The notes: generated by a model from the sequence alone, not told the origin. A stretch of DNA of 64,000 nucleotides from Limosilactobacillus sp. (GCF_022651205.1 NZ_JALCQI010000005.1:1-64000), one strand, 5' to 3'. Numbered from the stretch's first letter, positions 9,007 to 17,360 are shown. Numbers and translations are program-made.

Positions 9007-9504
9007 ATGAACAATCCAAAGTTTAAATATCCAGACACGAAAGCCTATAACTTTGTCGTAAATCGGCTTAAAGATCGTGGTGTAACGCAAGCTGATTTAG
9101 CTAAAATCGTTTACGAAACACAACATCAGTATGAACCAGCGGTGACATTAAAGGAATGTGAAGCGGCCGTTGTTGATGTGATGCATAAGCGGGAATTAAT
9201 GAACAATGCAATGGTAATGTTAGAGTTAGATCGTCTAACGGAAAAGGGAGAGGTTGAAGAACCCCTTGCTTCCATTATTAAGAATGATGTCGGCGTTTTC
9301 GGCGTTGATGAAACGATTGCTCTCCAGATAGCGACGATTTACGGAACAATTGGAACTACTAATTTTGGCTATTTTGATCGGGTAAAGACAGGAATTATGA
9401 AGAAATTCGATACGTCTGATGCACATGTGAACACCTTTATCGATGATTTACTTTCAGCAATCGTAGCAGCAGTTTGTGGAAAAATAGCTCATAAATATGC
9501 TTAA
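9007..9504 (+). CDS. YutG/PgpA-like phosphatidylglycerophosphatase family protein
   Basis: 165 residues, with no predicted membrane helices apart from a weak C-terminal hydrophobic stretch. The segments TLKECEAAVVDVMHKRE, IIKNDVGVFGVDETIALQIA, IYGTIGTTNFGYFDR and TFIDDLLSAIVAAVCGKIAH match the Firmicute YutG branch of the PgpA fold, as I know it. The acidic residues expected for metal binding are kept. In B. subtilis YutG is a proposed phosphatidylglycerophosphate phosphatase, so the role here would be phosphatidylglycerol synthesis at the membrane. This is a family-level call. It starts at ATG 9007 behind CAGGGAGAAG and is flanked by terminators, so it is probably monocistronic. Confidence 0.75.
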   Translation: MNNPKFKYPDTKAYNFVVNRLKDRGVTQADLAKIVYETQHQYEPAVTLKECEAAVVDVMHKRELMNNAMVMLELDRLTEKGEVEEPLASIIKNDVGVFGVDETIALQIATIYGTIGTTNFGYFDRVKTGIMKKFDTSDAHVNTFIDDLLSAIVAAVCGKIAHKYA

Positions 9505-9558
9505 GGGAGGTAAATAGCGAATAATTCAGAAAGTTAAGTAATTAATCATTCAGCTAAC

Positions 9559-9599
9559 CACGGATTGTGATATAACGACCACAATTCGTGTTATTTTTT
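9559..9599 (+). terminator. Terminator after the yutG-like gene
   Basis: Stem CACGGATTGTG / CACAATTCGTG (11 bp with one G-U pair), a 10-nt loop, then TTATTTTTT. Confidence 0.85.
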
Positions 9600-9622
9600 G
9601 ACGAAAAATAGCTGTGAATTGT

Positions 9623-9936
9623 CCTGTGGAAAAGTCGGTGGAAAAATGGCTCAAAATATTTTACTATTGTAAATGTGTTGAATTATCAGTGATCGTGAAT
9701 GTGTAAAACTTATCCACAATAGAGTGAGCAAGATGTGGATAAGTGGATTAATCAAAAATCGATCAGCTATAAATGTTGATATATCAATGGCTTGGATAGA
9801 AGGTAACGAACGACTGTTTCTGTTGATAACTGTGGATAAGTTAAAATTCAGAAAGCGATTACAGATTGATTTTACTGCCGAACATTCGGAAAAATAGGGC
9901 ATTATCGTAATTGCTTGTGGATAACTCTGTGGATAA
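9623..9936. promoter_or_regulatory. Cluster of DnaA boxes upstream of rlmH
   Basis: Five perfect copies of TTATCCACA: plus strand at 9710-9718; minus strand at 9734-9742, 9831-9839, 9916-9924 and 9928-9936. One-mismatch relatives lie at 9623-9631 and 9821-9829. All fall in the non-coding stretch 9600-9957, which otherwise holds no gene. The last box ends 21 nt before the rlmH start codon. No dnaA gene is in the window, so this is not the textbook oriC next to dnaA; it resembles an origin-distal DnaA-binding cluster. Confidence 0.8.
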
Positions 9937-9957
9937 ATTGTTGAAAGTGGTGGAAAA

Positions 9958-10437
9958 ATGAATATCAAAATTATCGGAGTGGGAAAGTTAAAAGAAAAGT
10001 ATTTTAAGGCGGGAATTGCGGAGTATGCTAAACGCCTTAGTCGGTTCTGCAAGTTCCAGATTGTGGAAGTAGCGGATGAAAAAGCTCCAGAGTCATTAAG
10101 CCAAGCTGAAATGGATGAGGTGATGGCCAAAGAGGGGGAGCGAATCCTTGAGAAGATTAAGGACAAGGAATATGTTTATGCCCTTGCCATCAAGGGGAAG
10201 GAACGGTCATCTGAGGAATTTGCTAAGGAGATTAACCAGTTAACAACGTATGGTCACAGCGATATTACGTTTGTAATTGGTGGTTCCCTTGGGTTAAGTC
10301 CTGAAGTTCTAAAGCGGGCCAATACGCAAATTTCATTTGGTCGCTTCACGTTACCTCACCAGCTGATGCGCTTAGTTTTAACTGAGCAGGTTTACCGGGC
10401 GTTTACGATTATTAATGGATTGCCATATCATAAATAA
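9958..10437 (+). CDS. rlmH: 23S rRNA pseudouridine-1915 N3-methyltransferase RlmH
   Basis: 159 residues, the standard length. [16 protein letters not shown] at the start, [14 protein letters not shown] in the SPOUT-fold SAM-binding knot, and the C-terminal [14 protein letters not shown] are diagnostic. RlmH methylates pseudouridine 1915 in helix 69 of 23S rRNA in assembled ribosomes. It starts at ATG 9958 behind a purine-rich AGTGGTGG. In many Firmicutes rlmH lies just after the walRK-htrA block, as here. DnaA boxes crowd its promoter region. Confidence 0.97.
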   Translation: MNIKIIGVGKLKEKYFKAGIAEYAKRLSRFCKFQIVEVADEKAPESLSQAEMDEVMAKEGERILEKIKDKEYVYALAIKGKERSSEEFAKEINQLTTYGHSDITFVIGGSLGLSPEVLKRANTQISFGRFTLPHQLMRLVLTEQVYRAFTIINGLPYHK

Positions 10438-10443
10438 AAACGA

Positions 10444-10482
10444 GTTCACAAATGCTTAAAATTACATTTGTGAACTTTTTTT
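10444..10482 (+). terminator. Terminator after rlmH
   Basis: Stem GTTCACAAATG / CATTTGTGAAC (11 bp), a 10-nt loop, then seven T. Confidence 0.9.
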
Positions 10483-10699
10483 GTTTAAATACTTAAGGAA
10501 AATTATGATCCGGAATGATGGTATTCCCCCTGAATTAGCAATATTGTATTATTATGTTACAAAAAGATTACGTAAATATTACAAAAGTATCTAAAAGCAG
10601 GTTGAATTAGGTCTAACCCCCTATGAATGTTGCAGATAGATAAGAAGTAACTTTGTAATAATGCTACTTTTTACTACAAACTCACAGGAGGAATAATAA

Positions 10700-13600
10700 A
10701 TGTTGTCAAAGAAAAATATTCAAATGATGAATCGCAAAGGCCAACCGCAAAAGCAGCGATTTGGTCTCCGTAAATTAAGTATCGGCGTTGCTTCTGTCCT
10801 TTTAGGACTAACTTTTCTCGGCGCGAGTAATGTCTCAGCTGATGAAAGAGTAAACCAAGAAGCACAGGTAGCTCAAACCGAATTAACGACCGTTGAACCA
10901 GCGGAAATAGTAAGTAACGAAGATACTGACCAAATTAATAATGAAGAGGTAGTCAGTAGTGCAACAGAAGCGACACCAGTTTCGAGCGAAGCTACTTCGC
11001 AAGTGGTGGCCGACTCAGCAGCCACGGTTCAAACCCCGGTGGCACCTACCGTTCAGCCAGAATCAAGCACTGCCCCTGAAAGTAATGGACAAGTAGGTTC
11101 AGCTAGTAACCAACCTAGTTCCTCAGCAGTAAATCAGGAAAGTGCAAAAGTGGAAATTAAATTCCACGATAAAGATAATAACAATAAATACATTACTAGC
11201 ATAAACTATAGTGGAGTTGTTGGTGGTACGTTTAAGTTAGCGGATATTCTAGAATACTTACCAGCAAACCTTGAATTCGATGTTGATCAAGCTCAGGAAT
11301 ATGTGTTCACTGGTGAGTTGAACCAGAGTATTGATATTTATGTTCGGCATAAGAAAGCCACTGAAGAAGAAGTACGGAAAGTCGAACAAATTATCTTGGG
11401 ATTTTACGGGACTCAGGAGGAAGAATTATCCCGACAGACGGTAGAATTTAAGCGTTCAGTCGTTCGTGACCTTTACACTGGCGAGATCGTTAGCTACGGT
11501 GAATGGGAAGAGGCAACGAAGAAGTTCCAAGACTACACAGTGGTTCCTAAGGATGGCTACTCTGTAAATCCAGATCAGGCAACTGTAATTGGTGCAACCG
11601 TTACACCAGATTCAGGTCTAGTTAAAGTCAATGTTCAGATGAAGAAGAATGAAGTAAGGACAGAAAGTAAGACGATTACTAGAACAATCATTCTGTACCT
11701 ACCTGATGGAACAACTAGGAAAATCGTTCAAGAAGTAACGTTTACTCGGGACATTATTATAAACCCGTGGACAGAAGTAGAAACGAAAGGTCAATGGCAA
11801 ACGGATAAGGATACTTTCGATGCATACCATGCTAATAAAGTTGATGGTGTAGCGCCAGATCGTTCTGAGATTAGCCAAGTTAAGGTATCTCCAGAAATGG
11901 GTAACCAGGTTGAAGAAATTCGTTACCCTCAAAATGAGGTCACAACTGAAACCAGAACAGTAACGCGGACGATTAAATTAATTTTGCCTGACGGTAATGT
12001 TGAATATGTTCGTCAAACAGCGACATTCACTCGTCAGGTAACTAAGAAAGCTAATGGTGAAGTTATCTACGGCGAATGGAACGACACGGGAATTCTCCTT
12101 GATGATTATCGACCAGCAGAAATTAACGGAAAGAAGCCAGATAAAACATATATTCCGCGAGTAGTGGTAAACCCGGATACTAAAGATTTTGAAGTCGAAG
12201 TTCGTTATGAAGCAGACTATAAGACTGAAACAGAAACTAAGGACGTTAACCGTGTGATTAATATTCACCATCCAGACGGGAGGGTTGAAAAGATCACCCA
12301 TACGGTAACTCTACACCGGACAAAGACTACTAATTTGCAAACAAAGGAAGTAACTTATAGTGACTGGTCAACGGGCCACTTCTTCCAAGAATTCGTAATC
12401 CCGTCACATGATGGCTATGCTTCCGTTACACCAACGCAGGATGGGAAGCATGTTGGTATCGATAAAATTGAGCAATCAGAAGTTACCAGTGGATCAGGAG
12501 ATCAAGAGCATCATATTCACTACCTTGCACATCAAGTGGAAGCCGAAACAAAGACCGTTAACCGGATAATTAAAGTGGCAATGCCAGATGGTTCATTGAA
12601 GACGGTTATTCAAACGGTAACGTTCAAGAAGCATGTAACGAAGCACCCAGTTAATGGTGAAATTATCAGTGAAACCGAATGGGTTGCAGAAGGCGATACA
12701 ACATGGGGTGAGTTTACTACTCCAAAGCTTGACGGATATACTCCAGATACTGAAAAGCTTGATGCCGTGACTCCAGATGCTAATGCGGATGATAAACATG
12801 TTTACATTAGCTACCGTCAAAACAAGGTTGAAACTAGTAAAAAGACGATTAACCGTGTAATTAAATTAATTCTTCCAGACGGAACGATTAAAGAGATTCC
12901 ACAAAAGGTTACTTTCAATTACGAAAAAGTTATTAATCCATGGAATGGAAAAGTTATTTCTGAAGGCTGGCGTGAAGAAGAACTGTCATTTGAAGAGGAA
13001 GCAATTCCAGAAATTGATGGCAAGAAACCTTCCGTAAGCGTAGTCCCTGGATTAACAGTGACTCCAGACGATGAAGACTCAGTAGTTGAAATTCGTTATG
13101 AAGCGGCTTACAAGACCGAGACAGAAAAGAAGGATGTCAACCGTGAAATCCACCTTCACCATCCAGACGGAAGGGTTGAAACAATTACTCACACTGTTAC
13201 TTTAACTCGCGAGGTAACGACTAACTTGCAAACTGGAGATAAGCAATATGGAGATTGGTCAACGGGTCAATTTGAAGAGTATGCTATCCCAACATTGGAT
13301 GGACATGTTTCAGACGTTGAAAAAATTGAATTAATGGAAGTTAACGGAGAAACTGAACATCAAATCCACCATGTTAACTACCTTGCTCATCAAGTAGATG
13401 CTGAAAGAAAAGAAGTTGTACGGGAAATTAAGGTAATGATGCCTGATGGAACCACTAAGACAATTACTCAGAAAGTGACATTTGTAAAGCACGTAACGAA
13501 GCACCCGGTTAATGGTGAGATTATCAGTGAAACTGAATGGGTTGTTGAAGGTAACAATACATGGGATGAATATATTCCAGATAAGGTTAATGGTTACACA

Positions 13601-14224
13601 CCAAGTCTAGACAAGGTTGAGGCTGTAACACCAGATGAAAATTCTGAAAATGTATCGGTAGAAATTACCTACAACAAGAATGAAAGTCCAACACCGGATC
13701 CAGAGCCAACGCCGGATCCAGAGCCGACGCCGGATCCAGAGCCAACGCCGGATCCAGAGCCAACGCCGGATCCAGAGCCAACGCCGGATCCAGAGCCAAC
13801 GCCAGATCCAGAACCGACACCGAATCCAGAGCCAACACCAGATCCGGAACCGACGCCGGATCCAGAGCCAACACCAGATTCAGGTCAACCAGGTGGTCCT
13901 GGCTCAGCATCTGCAACAACTAGTGGCGGTCATGCAGCAGCTACTCGCCCTGCAGAAACACCAGGTTCTCAGGCAACACCAGCTGTAACAGATACAGTTG
14001 AAAAAGTGAAAGTGGTAAGTCATGTAACAGCTAAGACTGCTCAAACTATCGCAAATGACGGTAAGAATAACGCTAGTCAAAGCTCACCAGATAATCAACA
14101 ATTACCACAGACCGGTGAGAAACAAAATTCAGGAGTTATTGCAGGAACAATGCTTGTTCTGGTAACACTACTTCTTCAATTGCTAACATTTGGCTTGGTA
14201 AAAAAGAAGGGAAAAACTGAATAA
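10700..14224 (+). CDS. YSIRK-type, LPXTG-anchored repeat surface protein (mucin-binding/Mub-like)
   Basis: 1174 residues. An extended signal peptide with the motif FGLRKLSIGVASVLLG (residues 21-36) is cleaved after about Ala47. Next comes a Ser/Ala/Glu/Val-rich region to about 150, then a MucBP-like segment (KVEIKFHDKDNN). Eight repeats of about 95 residues follow, each with the core PDG...VTFTR...G.W...DGY.P, resembling Mub B2-type repeats. A rigid (PDPEPT)n wall-spanning linker, LPQTG at about 1135-1139, a membrane helix and a KKKGK tail complete a sortase A substrate. It starts at ATG 10700 behind AGGAGG and is flanked by its own terminator. The ligand is not evident; adhesion to mucus or host matrix is inferred from family. 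Confidence 0.9.
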   Translation: MLSKKNIQMMNRKGQPQKQRFGLRKLSIGVASVLLGLTFLGASNVSADERVNQEAQVAQTELTTVEPAEIVSNEDTDQINNEEVVSSATEATPVSSEATSQVVADSAATVQTPVAPTVQPESSTAPESNGQVGSASNQPSSSAVNQESAKVEIKFHDKDNNNKYITSINYSGVVGGTFKLADILEYLPANLEFDVDQAQEYVFTGELNQSIDIYVRHKKATEEEVRKVEQIILGFYGTQEEELSRQTVEFKRSVVRDLYTGEIVSYGEWEEATKKFQDYTVVPKDGYSVNPDQATVIGATVTPDSGLVKVNVQMKKNEVRTESKTITRTIILYLPDGTTRKIVQEVTFTRDIIINPWTEVETKGQWQTDKDTFDAYHANKVDGVAPDRSEISQVKVSPEMGNQVEEIRYPQNEVTTETRTVTRTIKLILPDGNVEYVRQTATFTRQVTKKANGEVIYGEWNDTGILLDDYRPAEINGKKPDKTYIPRVVVNPDTKDFEVEVRYEADYKTETETKDVNRVINIHHPDGRVEKITHTVTLHRTKTTNLQTKEVTYSDWSTGHFFQEFVIPSHDGYASVTPTQDGKHVGIDKIEQSEVTSGSGDQEHHIHYLAHQVEAETKTVNRIIKVAMPDGSLKTVIQTVTFKKHVTKHPVNGEIISETEWVAEGDTTWGEFTTPKLDGYTPDTEKLDAVTPDANADDKHVYISYRQNKVETSKKTINRVIKLILPDGTIKEIPQKVTFNYEKVINPWNGKVISEGWREEELSFEEEAIPEIDGKKPSVSVVPGLTVTPDDEDSVVEIRYEAAYKTETEKKDVNREIHLHHPDGRVETITHTVTLTREVTTNLQTGDKQYGDWSTGQFEEYAIPTLDGHVSDVEKIELMEVNGETEHQIHHVNYLAHQVDAERKEVVREIKVMMPDGTTKTITQKVTFVKHVTKHPVNGEIISETEWVVEGNNTWDEYIPDKVNGYTPSLDKVEAVTPDENSENVSVEITYNKNESPTPDPEPTPDPEPTPDPEPTPDPEPTPDPEPTPDPEPTPDPEPTPNPEPTPDPEPTPDPEPTPDSGQPGGPGSASATTSGGHAAATRPAETPGSQATPAVTDTVEKVKVVSHVTAKTAQTIANDGKNNASQSSPDNQQLPQTGEKQNSGVIAGTMLVLVTLLLQLLTFGLVKKKGKTE
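11935..13680 (+). repeat. Triplicate-module duplication inside the surface-protein gene
   Basis: Repeats 3-4-5 of the surface protein are echoed by repeats 6-7-8 at a distance of roughly 860-890 bp. For example, DNA near 12631 (GCATGTAACGAAGCACCC) recurs with one change at 13489, and the segments starting near 12214 and 13108 encode YKTETE-KDVNR. A three-module block therefore duplicated as a unit, after the single 95-residue module had already diverged. Confidence 0.8.
13690..13875 (+). repeat. 18-bp tandem repeat encoding PDPEPT wall linker
   Basis: Ten tandem 18-bp units (CCGGATCCAGAGCCAACG and variants) encode Pro-Asp-Pro-Glu-Pro-Thr; one unit has Asn for the first Asp. The first six copies are nearly identical, so slippage should change copy number between strains. 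Confidence 0.95.
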
Positions 14225-14233
14225 TTAAATACT

Positions 14234-14270
14234 CAACCCTAGCAAAGAAATTCTGCTAGGGTTGTTTTTG
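14234..14270 (+). terminator. Terminator after the surface-protein gene
   Basis: Stem CAACCCTAGCA / TGCTAGGGTTG with a 9-nt loop, followed by five T. Confidence 0.9.
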
Positions 14271-14364
14271 CTTTCAAGAGAAAATTAGTTATGATAAAGC
14301 TGAATAAGATATAAGGAGCGACAGTAACAGCGACAGTAACGAAGAAGGTTGTCATTATTATTCA

Positions 14365-14562
14365 GTGGCTACAGGAGATCACGAGCACAAATTGCAGTTA
14401 GTAACTACAGGGTTTCACATGAAACAAATGGCGATTAACCCACAGTTAAATATTAGTCCTGCTGATTCAATTGCGGAAGTTGACCGAATCCTTCATACTT
14501 ATAACCCGATTGCACAGTTGCTTCGAGCAGAATTTGAAAAGAATTTAACAAATAATGACTAA
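14365..14562 (+). CDS. Small hypothetical protein with uncertain start
   Basis: From GTG 14365 the product is 65 residues (VATGDHEHKLQLVTTGFHMK...), with no membrane segment and no family that I recognise. The frame is open upstream to 14308, and the upstream codons (EEGCHYYS) look like coding sequence. The best ribosome site, AAGGAG at 14313-14318, lies too far up for GTG 14365. It is followed by two tandem copies of AGCGACAGTAAC (14317-14340), with no usual start codon at the right distance. Either translation begins at the poorly placed GTG, or the start was lost when the 12-bp unit duplicated. Confidence 0.45.
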   Translation: MATGDHEHKLQLVTTGFHMKQMAINPQLNISPADSIAEVDRILHTYNPIAQLLRAEFEKNLTNND

Positions 14563-14668
14563 ATAAATAGTTTACAAATCTCGTAATGGAACAAATGAGG
14601 ATATTTGTCTTGATTCTAATCATTATTAGTCAATTATAATTTGCAATGGCCTTCACAATGCTTCATAA

Positions 14669-14682
14669 TGAAAACGTATACA
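14669..14682 (+). promoter_or_regulatory. Possible cre (CcpA) site upstream of the alcohol dehydrogenase
   Basis: TGAAAACGTATACA matches the catabolite-responsive consensus TGWAANCGNTNWCA at all but one position. A TATAAT at 14635-14640 lies upstream of it, so a bound CcpA would act as a roadblock. The site sits about 25 nt before the start codon. Confidence 0.4.
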
Positions 14683-14706
14683 GATGATTTGAGGAGGTTA
14701 TTTTAA

Positions 14707-15879
14707 ATGAATAGACAATTTGACTTTCTGATGCCTAGTGTTAACTTCTTTGGCCCAGGAGTAATTGAAAAAATTGGTGATCGGGCAAAGATGCTTGGAA
14801 TGCACAAGGTATTGGTTGTAACCCAAGATAACTTGGCTGCTATTGATAATGGTCCAGTTAAGCAAACTCTTGCATCATTGGACAAGGCAGGAGTTAACTA
14901 CTCAGTCTTCACTGGTGTAGAACCAAACCCAAAGATTCGGAACATCAAGGCTGGTAAGAAGATGTACGAAGACGAAGGTTGTGACTCAATCATTACTGTT
15001 GGTGGTGGATCAGCTCACGACTGTGGTAAGGGAATCGGAATTATTTTGACTAACGGGGATGACATTACCAAGTTAGCCGGAATTGAAACCCTAGATAAGC
15101 CACTACCACCACTAATGGCTGTTAACACAACTGCTGGTACTGGTTCAGAATTAACTCGTCACGCCGTTATTACTAACGAAAAGGACCACTTAAAGTTCGT
15201 TGTTGTTTCATGGCGGAACATTCCATTGGTATCCTTCAATGACCCAATGTTAATGCTAGATGTTCCACAATCAGTTACTGCCGCTACTGGTTGTGATGCC
15301 TTTGTTCAAGCAATCGAACCATATGTTTCAGTTGACCACAATCCAATTACCGACAGTCAATGTAAGGAAGCTATTCAATTAATCCAAACTGCATTGCCAG
15401 AAGCAGTAGCTAATGGTCACAATGTTGAAGCACGGACCAAGATGGTTGAAGCAGAAATGCTTGCCGGGATGGCATTCAACAACGCTAACCTGGGTTACGT
15501 TCACGCAATGGCTCACCAACTTGGTGGTCAATACGATGCTCCACACGGTGTTTGCTGTGCATTATTGCTTTCTACCGTTGAAGAGTATAACTTAATTGCT
15601 TGCCCAGAACGGTTTGCAGAATTAGCCGAAATTATGGGTTACGACACCACTGGTTTAACCACCATGCAGGCTGCTCAAAAGTCAATTGATGGAATGAAGG
15701 AAATGTGCAAAGCTGTTGGTATTCCAGCATCAATTAAGGAAATTGGTGCTAAGCCAGAAGACTTCCCATTGATGGCTGAAAATGCTTTGAAGGATGGTAA
15801 TGCATTCTCCAACCCTCGGAAGGGTACCAAGCAAGAAATCATTGACCTCTACCAAAAGGCTTACGATGGCATCTACTAA
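14707..15879 (+). CDS. Iron-type alcohol dehydrogenase, 1,3-propanediol dehydrogenase-like
   Basis: 390 residues of the group III (iron-dependent) alcohol dehydrogenase family. The nucleotide-binding GGGSAHD lies at 99-105. The metal-ligand region aligns with Klebsiella DhaT: Asp197, His266 (YVHAMAHQLGG) and His280 (APHGVCCALL). The second ligand, His in DhaT (DALTH), is Gln201 here (DAFVQ). Such enzymes reduce 3-hydroxypropionaldehyde to 1,3-propanediol using NADH, which lets heterofermenters regenerate NAD. I recall a close homologue at this chromosomal position in L. reuteri. It starts at ATG 14707 behind GAGGAGG. No pdu genes lie nearby. Confidence 0.88.
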   Translation: MNRQFDFLMPSVNFFGPGVIEKIGDRAKMLGMHKVLVVTQDNLAAIDNGPVKQTLASLDKAGVNYSVFTGVEPNPKIRNIKAGKKMYEDEGCDSIITVGGGSAHDCGKGIGIILTNGDDITKLAGIETLDKPLPPLMAVNTTAGTGSELTRHAVITNEKDHLKFVVVSWRNIPLVSFNDPMLMLDVPQSVTAATGCDAFVQAIEPYVSVDHNPITDSQCKEAIQLIQTALPEAVANGHNVEARTKMVEAEMLAGMAFNNANLGYVHAMAHQLGGQYDAPHGVCCALLLSTVEEYNLIACPERFAELAEIMGYDTTGLTTMQAAQKSIDGMKEMCKAVGIPASIKEIGAKPEDFPLMAENALKDGNAFSNPRKGTKQEIIDLYQKAYDGIY

Positions 15880-15927
15880 TATTAGGTAAGAACAATAATT
15901 AATTAAAAACTTAAACAACTCCTAAAA

Positions 15928-15968
15928 CGAAGAGGCGGGGGATTATCCCCAGCCTCTTCGTCTGCTTT
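15928..15968. terminator. Terminator between the convergent dehydrogenase and DUF4097 units
   Basis: Stem CGAAGAGGC-GGGG / CCCC-GCCTCTTCG with a short loop. The T-rich tail on the plus strand is modest. It may serve both strands. Confidence 0.7.
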
Positions 15969-16012
15969 AAAAATGTATAGATTTTTTAACTTCTAATATT
16001 ACATAACCTAGT

Positions 16013-16159
16013 CTTTTTCGAGCTAGCCAATAGACAACATTGTTAAAACGTGCTTCGCCCGAGTTTCCTAGAGCTAGCAACCTCCTTCCTAGGCGCAAGT
16101 CGCCTTCGTCAGGAGAAATTGCTAGCTTTCCGGAAACTCTTTGGGGCGACAGCACTCTA
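16013..16159 (-). repeat. Stop-proximal structured repeat, copy A
   Basis: Read on the minus strand, it starts with TAGAGTG, whose TAG is the stop codon of the DUF4097-like gene. Nested stems follow: GTGCT.TCGCCC with GGGCGA.AGCAC; GAGTTTCC (16132-16139 side) with GGAAACTC (16061-16068 side); GCTAGC with GCTAGC; and CTCCT with AGGAG. A tail unit (GCGAAGCACGTTTT...) ends the copy. It is nearly identical to copy D (51568-51767) and related to copies B, C, E and G. Confidence 0.85.
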
Positions 16160-17023
16160 TTTAATTGTATTATCCCCGCTCATATTCTTTAAATAGATAA
16201 CATTAGGTTCGTTTAGATTCTGTTTGAGAGAGCCGCCATTGCTGTGGTGTCGTTTTAACTTATTATCGCCATTTGTAGTAGTGAGCTTAGCACCGTCGAT
16301 TGCTGATTTAGTGACCAAATTATCCCCGCTTTGGTTGGTAACAGTATAGTGGCCAGTGATGGTTAATCGCCGTCCTGTAAAATCACCAGAAGTCAGCGTA
16401 GAACTTCCCTTAGTTAGAGAAACTTTGGCTAACGTAATGTCACCGCTGGTTGAAGCTAATTTTGTATTCAGAAGTGAAGAGTGACTAATATCAACATCCC
16501 CACTCGTCGTTGTAACGGTACCCCGATCGAATTCACCATTAAGGATACTAATATCCCCACTGTTACTATCTAACGTCACATTTTTGGCTGAAAGCTGTTT
16601 TAGAATCAGATCGTTATTAACATGGCTCTTGATGTTAGTAAGCGTCTTTCCCTCAGGAATGGTGATGACACAGCGATCTTTATCACTACCGTTAATGATT
16701 TGGATGGGAGCCAGCTTGGAATGAGTTATTGGGGTCTGCGTTACTTTAAGCGTACCGTTTTTGATGGTGGCATGAACAGCGTGGGTCTTCTTTCCGTAAT
16801 AGGAAACAGTGTAGTGTTCGCCCTGCTTGATTACCACATCGGCTGAACTAGCTGTGATGTCAACTTTATTAAATGATTTTCGGGTAAGAACGTCATGGTT
16901 AGCTTTGGATTCCTCGATTGGCGTTAATGGATCGAATGGTTGTTTATGGCCAAGGTAGGCGATTCCGGAGATAATTAGTCCGCAAAAGAAAATGATACTT
17001 CCCCACTTAATTGCTCTTTTCAT
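16157..17023 (-). CDS. DUF4097-like membrane-anchored beta-repeat protein
   Basis: 288 residues: a membrane helix at about 6-26 followed by an all-beta region rich in short repeats of the type SGDI.L..... and TTSGDVDIS, typical of DUF4097 (putative adhesin, LiaX-like C-terminal domain). Its start overlaps the end of the 117-residue membrane protein by 17 nt, so the two are translationally coupled. Related pairs in Firmicutes belong to envelope-stress modules. No PadR or PspC gene is next to it here, and the molecular role is unknown. The stop codon is formed by the first bases of repeat copy A. Confidence 0.75.
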   Translation of the reverse strand: MKRAIKWGSIIFFCGLIISGIAYLGHKQPFDPLTPIEESKANHDVLTRKSFNKVDITASSADVVIKQGEHYTVSYYGKKTHAVHATIKNGTLKVTQTPITHSKLAPIQIINGSDKDRCVITIPEGKTLTNIKSHVNNDLILKQLSAKNVTLDSNSGDISILNGEFDRGTVTTTSGDVDISHSSLLNTKLASTSGDITLAKVSLTKGSSTLTSGDFTGRRLTITGHYTVTNQSGDNLVTKSAIDGAKLTTTNGDNKLKRHHSNGGSLKQNLNEPNVIYLKNMSGDNTIK

Positions 17024-17360
17024 TGTTGATGCCTCCCAAGCGGTATTTGATTACGTCAATTACCCATTTAACGGCTTTGATTAGCCACTTAATTCCCCAA
17101 ATAAGTAGGGGGATGATAATAATCAATAGGCCAATCTCAGCAATGATTAATCCAAGGTAAAAGAAACTTGTCCAAATATTAGTTGACCAGTGTCCCATCA
17201 TTTCAGTGATTACAATGTAGGCAAATGAAAAGCCAGCGAAAAGTCCAGAAAAGACAGTTACGACTATGGTAATGATTGCTGGAAGAATGGCAAGGACACC
17301 AATAATAACAAGGATTGCAATTAGGACATCCTTAACCCGTTTAGCATTTTCTTTATTCAT
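17007..17360 (-). CDS. Small multi-helix membrane protein (DUF1700-like position)
   Basis: 117 residues with three to four hydrophobic helices (about 12-32, 37-55, 62-85 and 88-105) and an Asn/Lys-rich tail. It starts at ATG 17360, 19 nt after the cardiolipin synthase gene, and overlaps the downstream DUF4097-like gene by 17 nt. The arrangement recalls DUF1700-DUF4097 pairs, but this protein is shorter and I cannot place it in a family with confidence. An operon role in envelope stress together with cardiolipin synthase is inferred. Confidence 0.65.
   Translation of the reverse strand: MNKENAKRVKDVLIAILVIIGVLAILPAIITIVVTVFSGLFAGFSFAYIVITEMMGHWSTNIWTSFFYLGLIIAEIGLLIIIIPLLIWGIKWLIKAVKWVIDVIKYRLGGINNEKSN

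Noticed and set aside
9719..9731. Another repeat head (TAGAGTGAGCAAG)
   Set aside because: It matches the first seven bases only, is not next to a stop codon and lacks the hairpin. Probably chance.
9600..9957. Chromosomal origin oriC
   Set aside because: DnaA boxes are present, but dnaA and dnaN are not in the window and I see no clear AT-rich 13-mer-like unwinding element. I report it only as a DnaA-box cluster.
9651..10166. A 171-codon minus-strand frame across the DnaA-box region and rlmH
   Set aside because: It runs antisense through the conserved 5' part of rlmH and the box cluster. No start context and no recognisable protein.
13665..13988. Open frames on both strands through the 18-bp repeat, and a CRISPR-like periodicity
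   Set aside because: The period is 18 bp with no spacers and it encodes the PDPEPT linker in frame with the surface protein. The other frames are open only because the repeat lacks stop codons.
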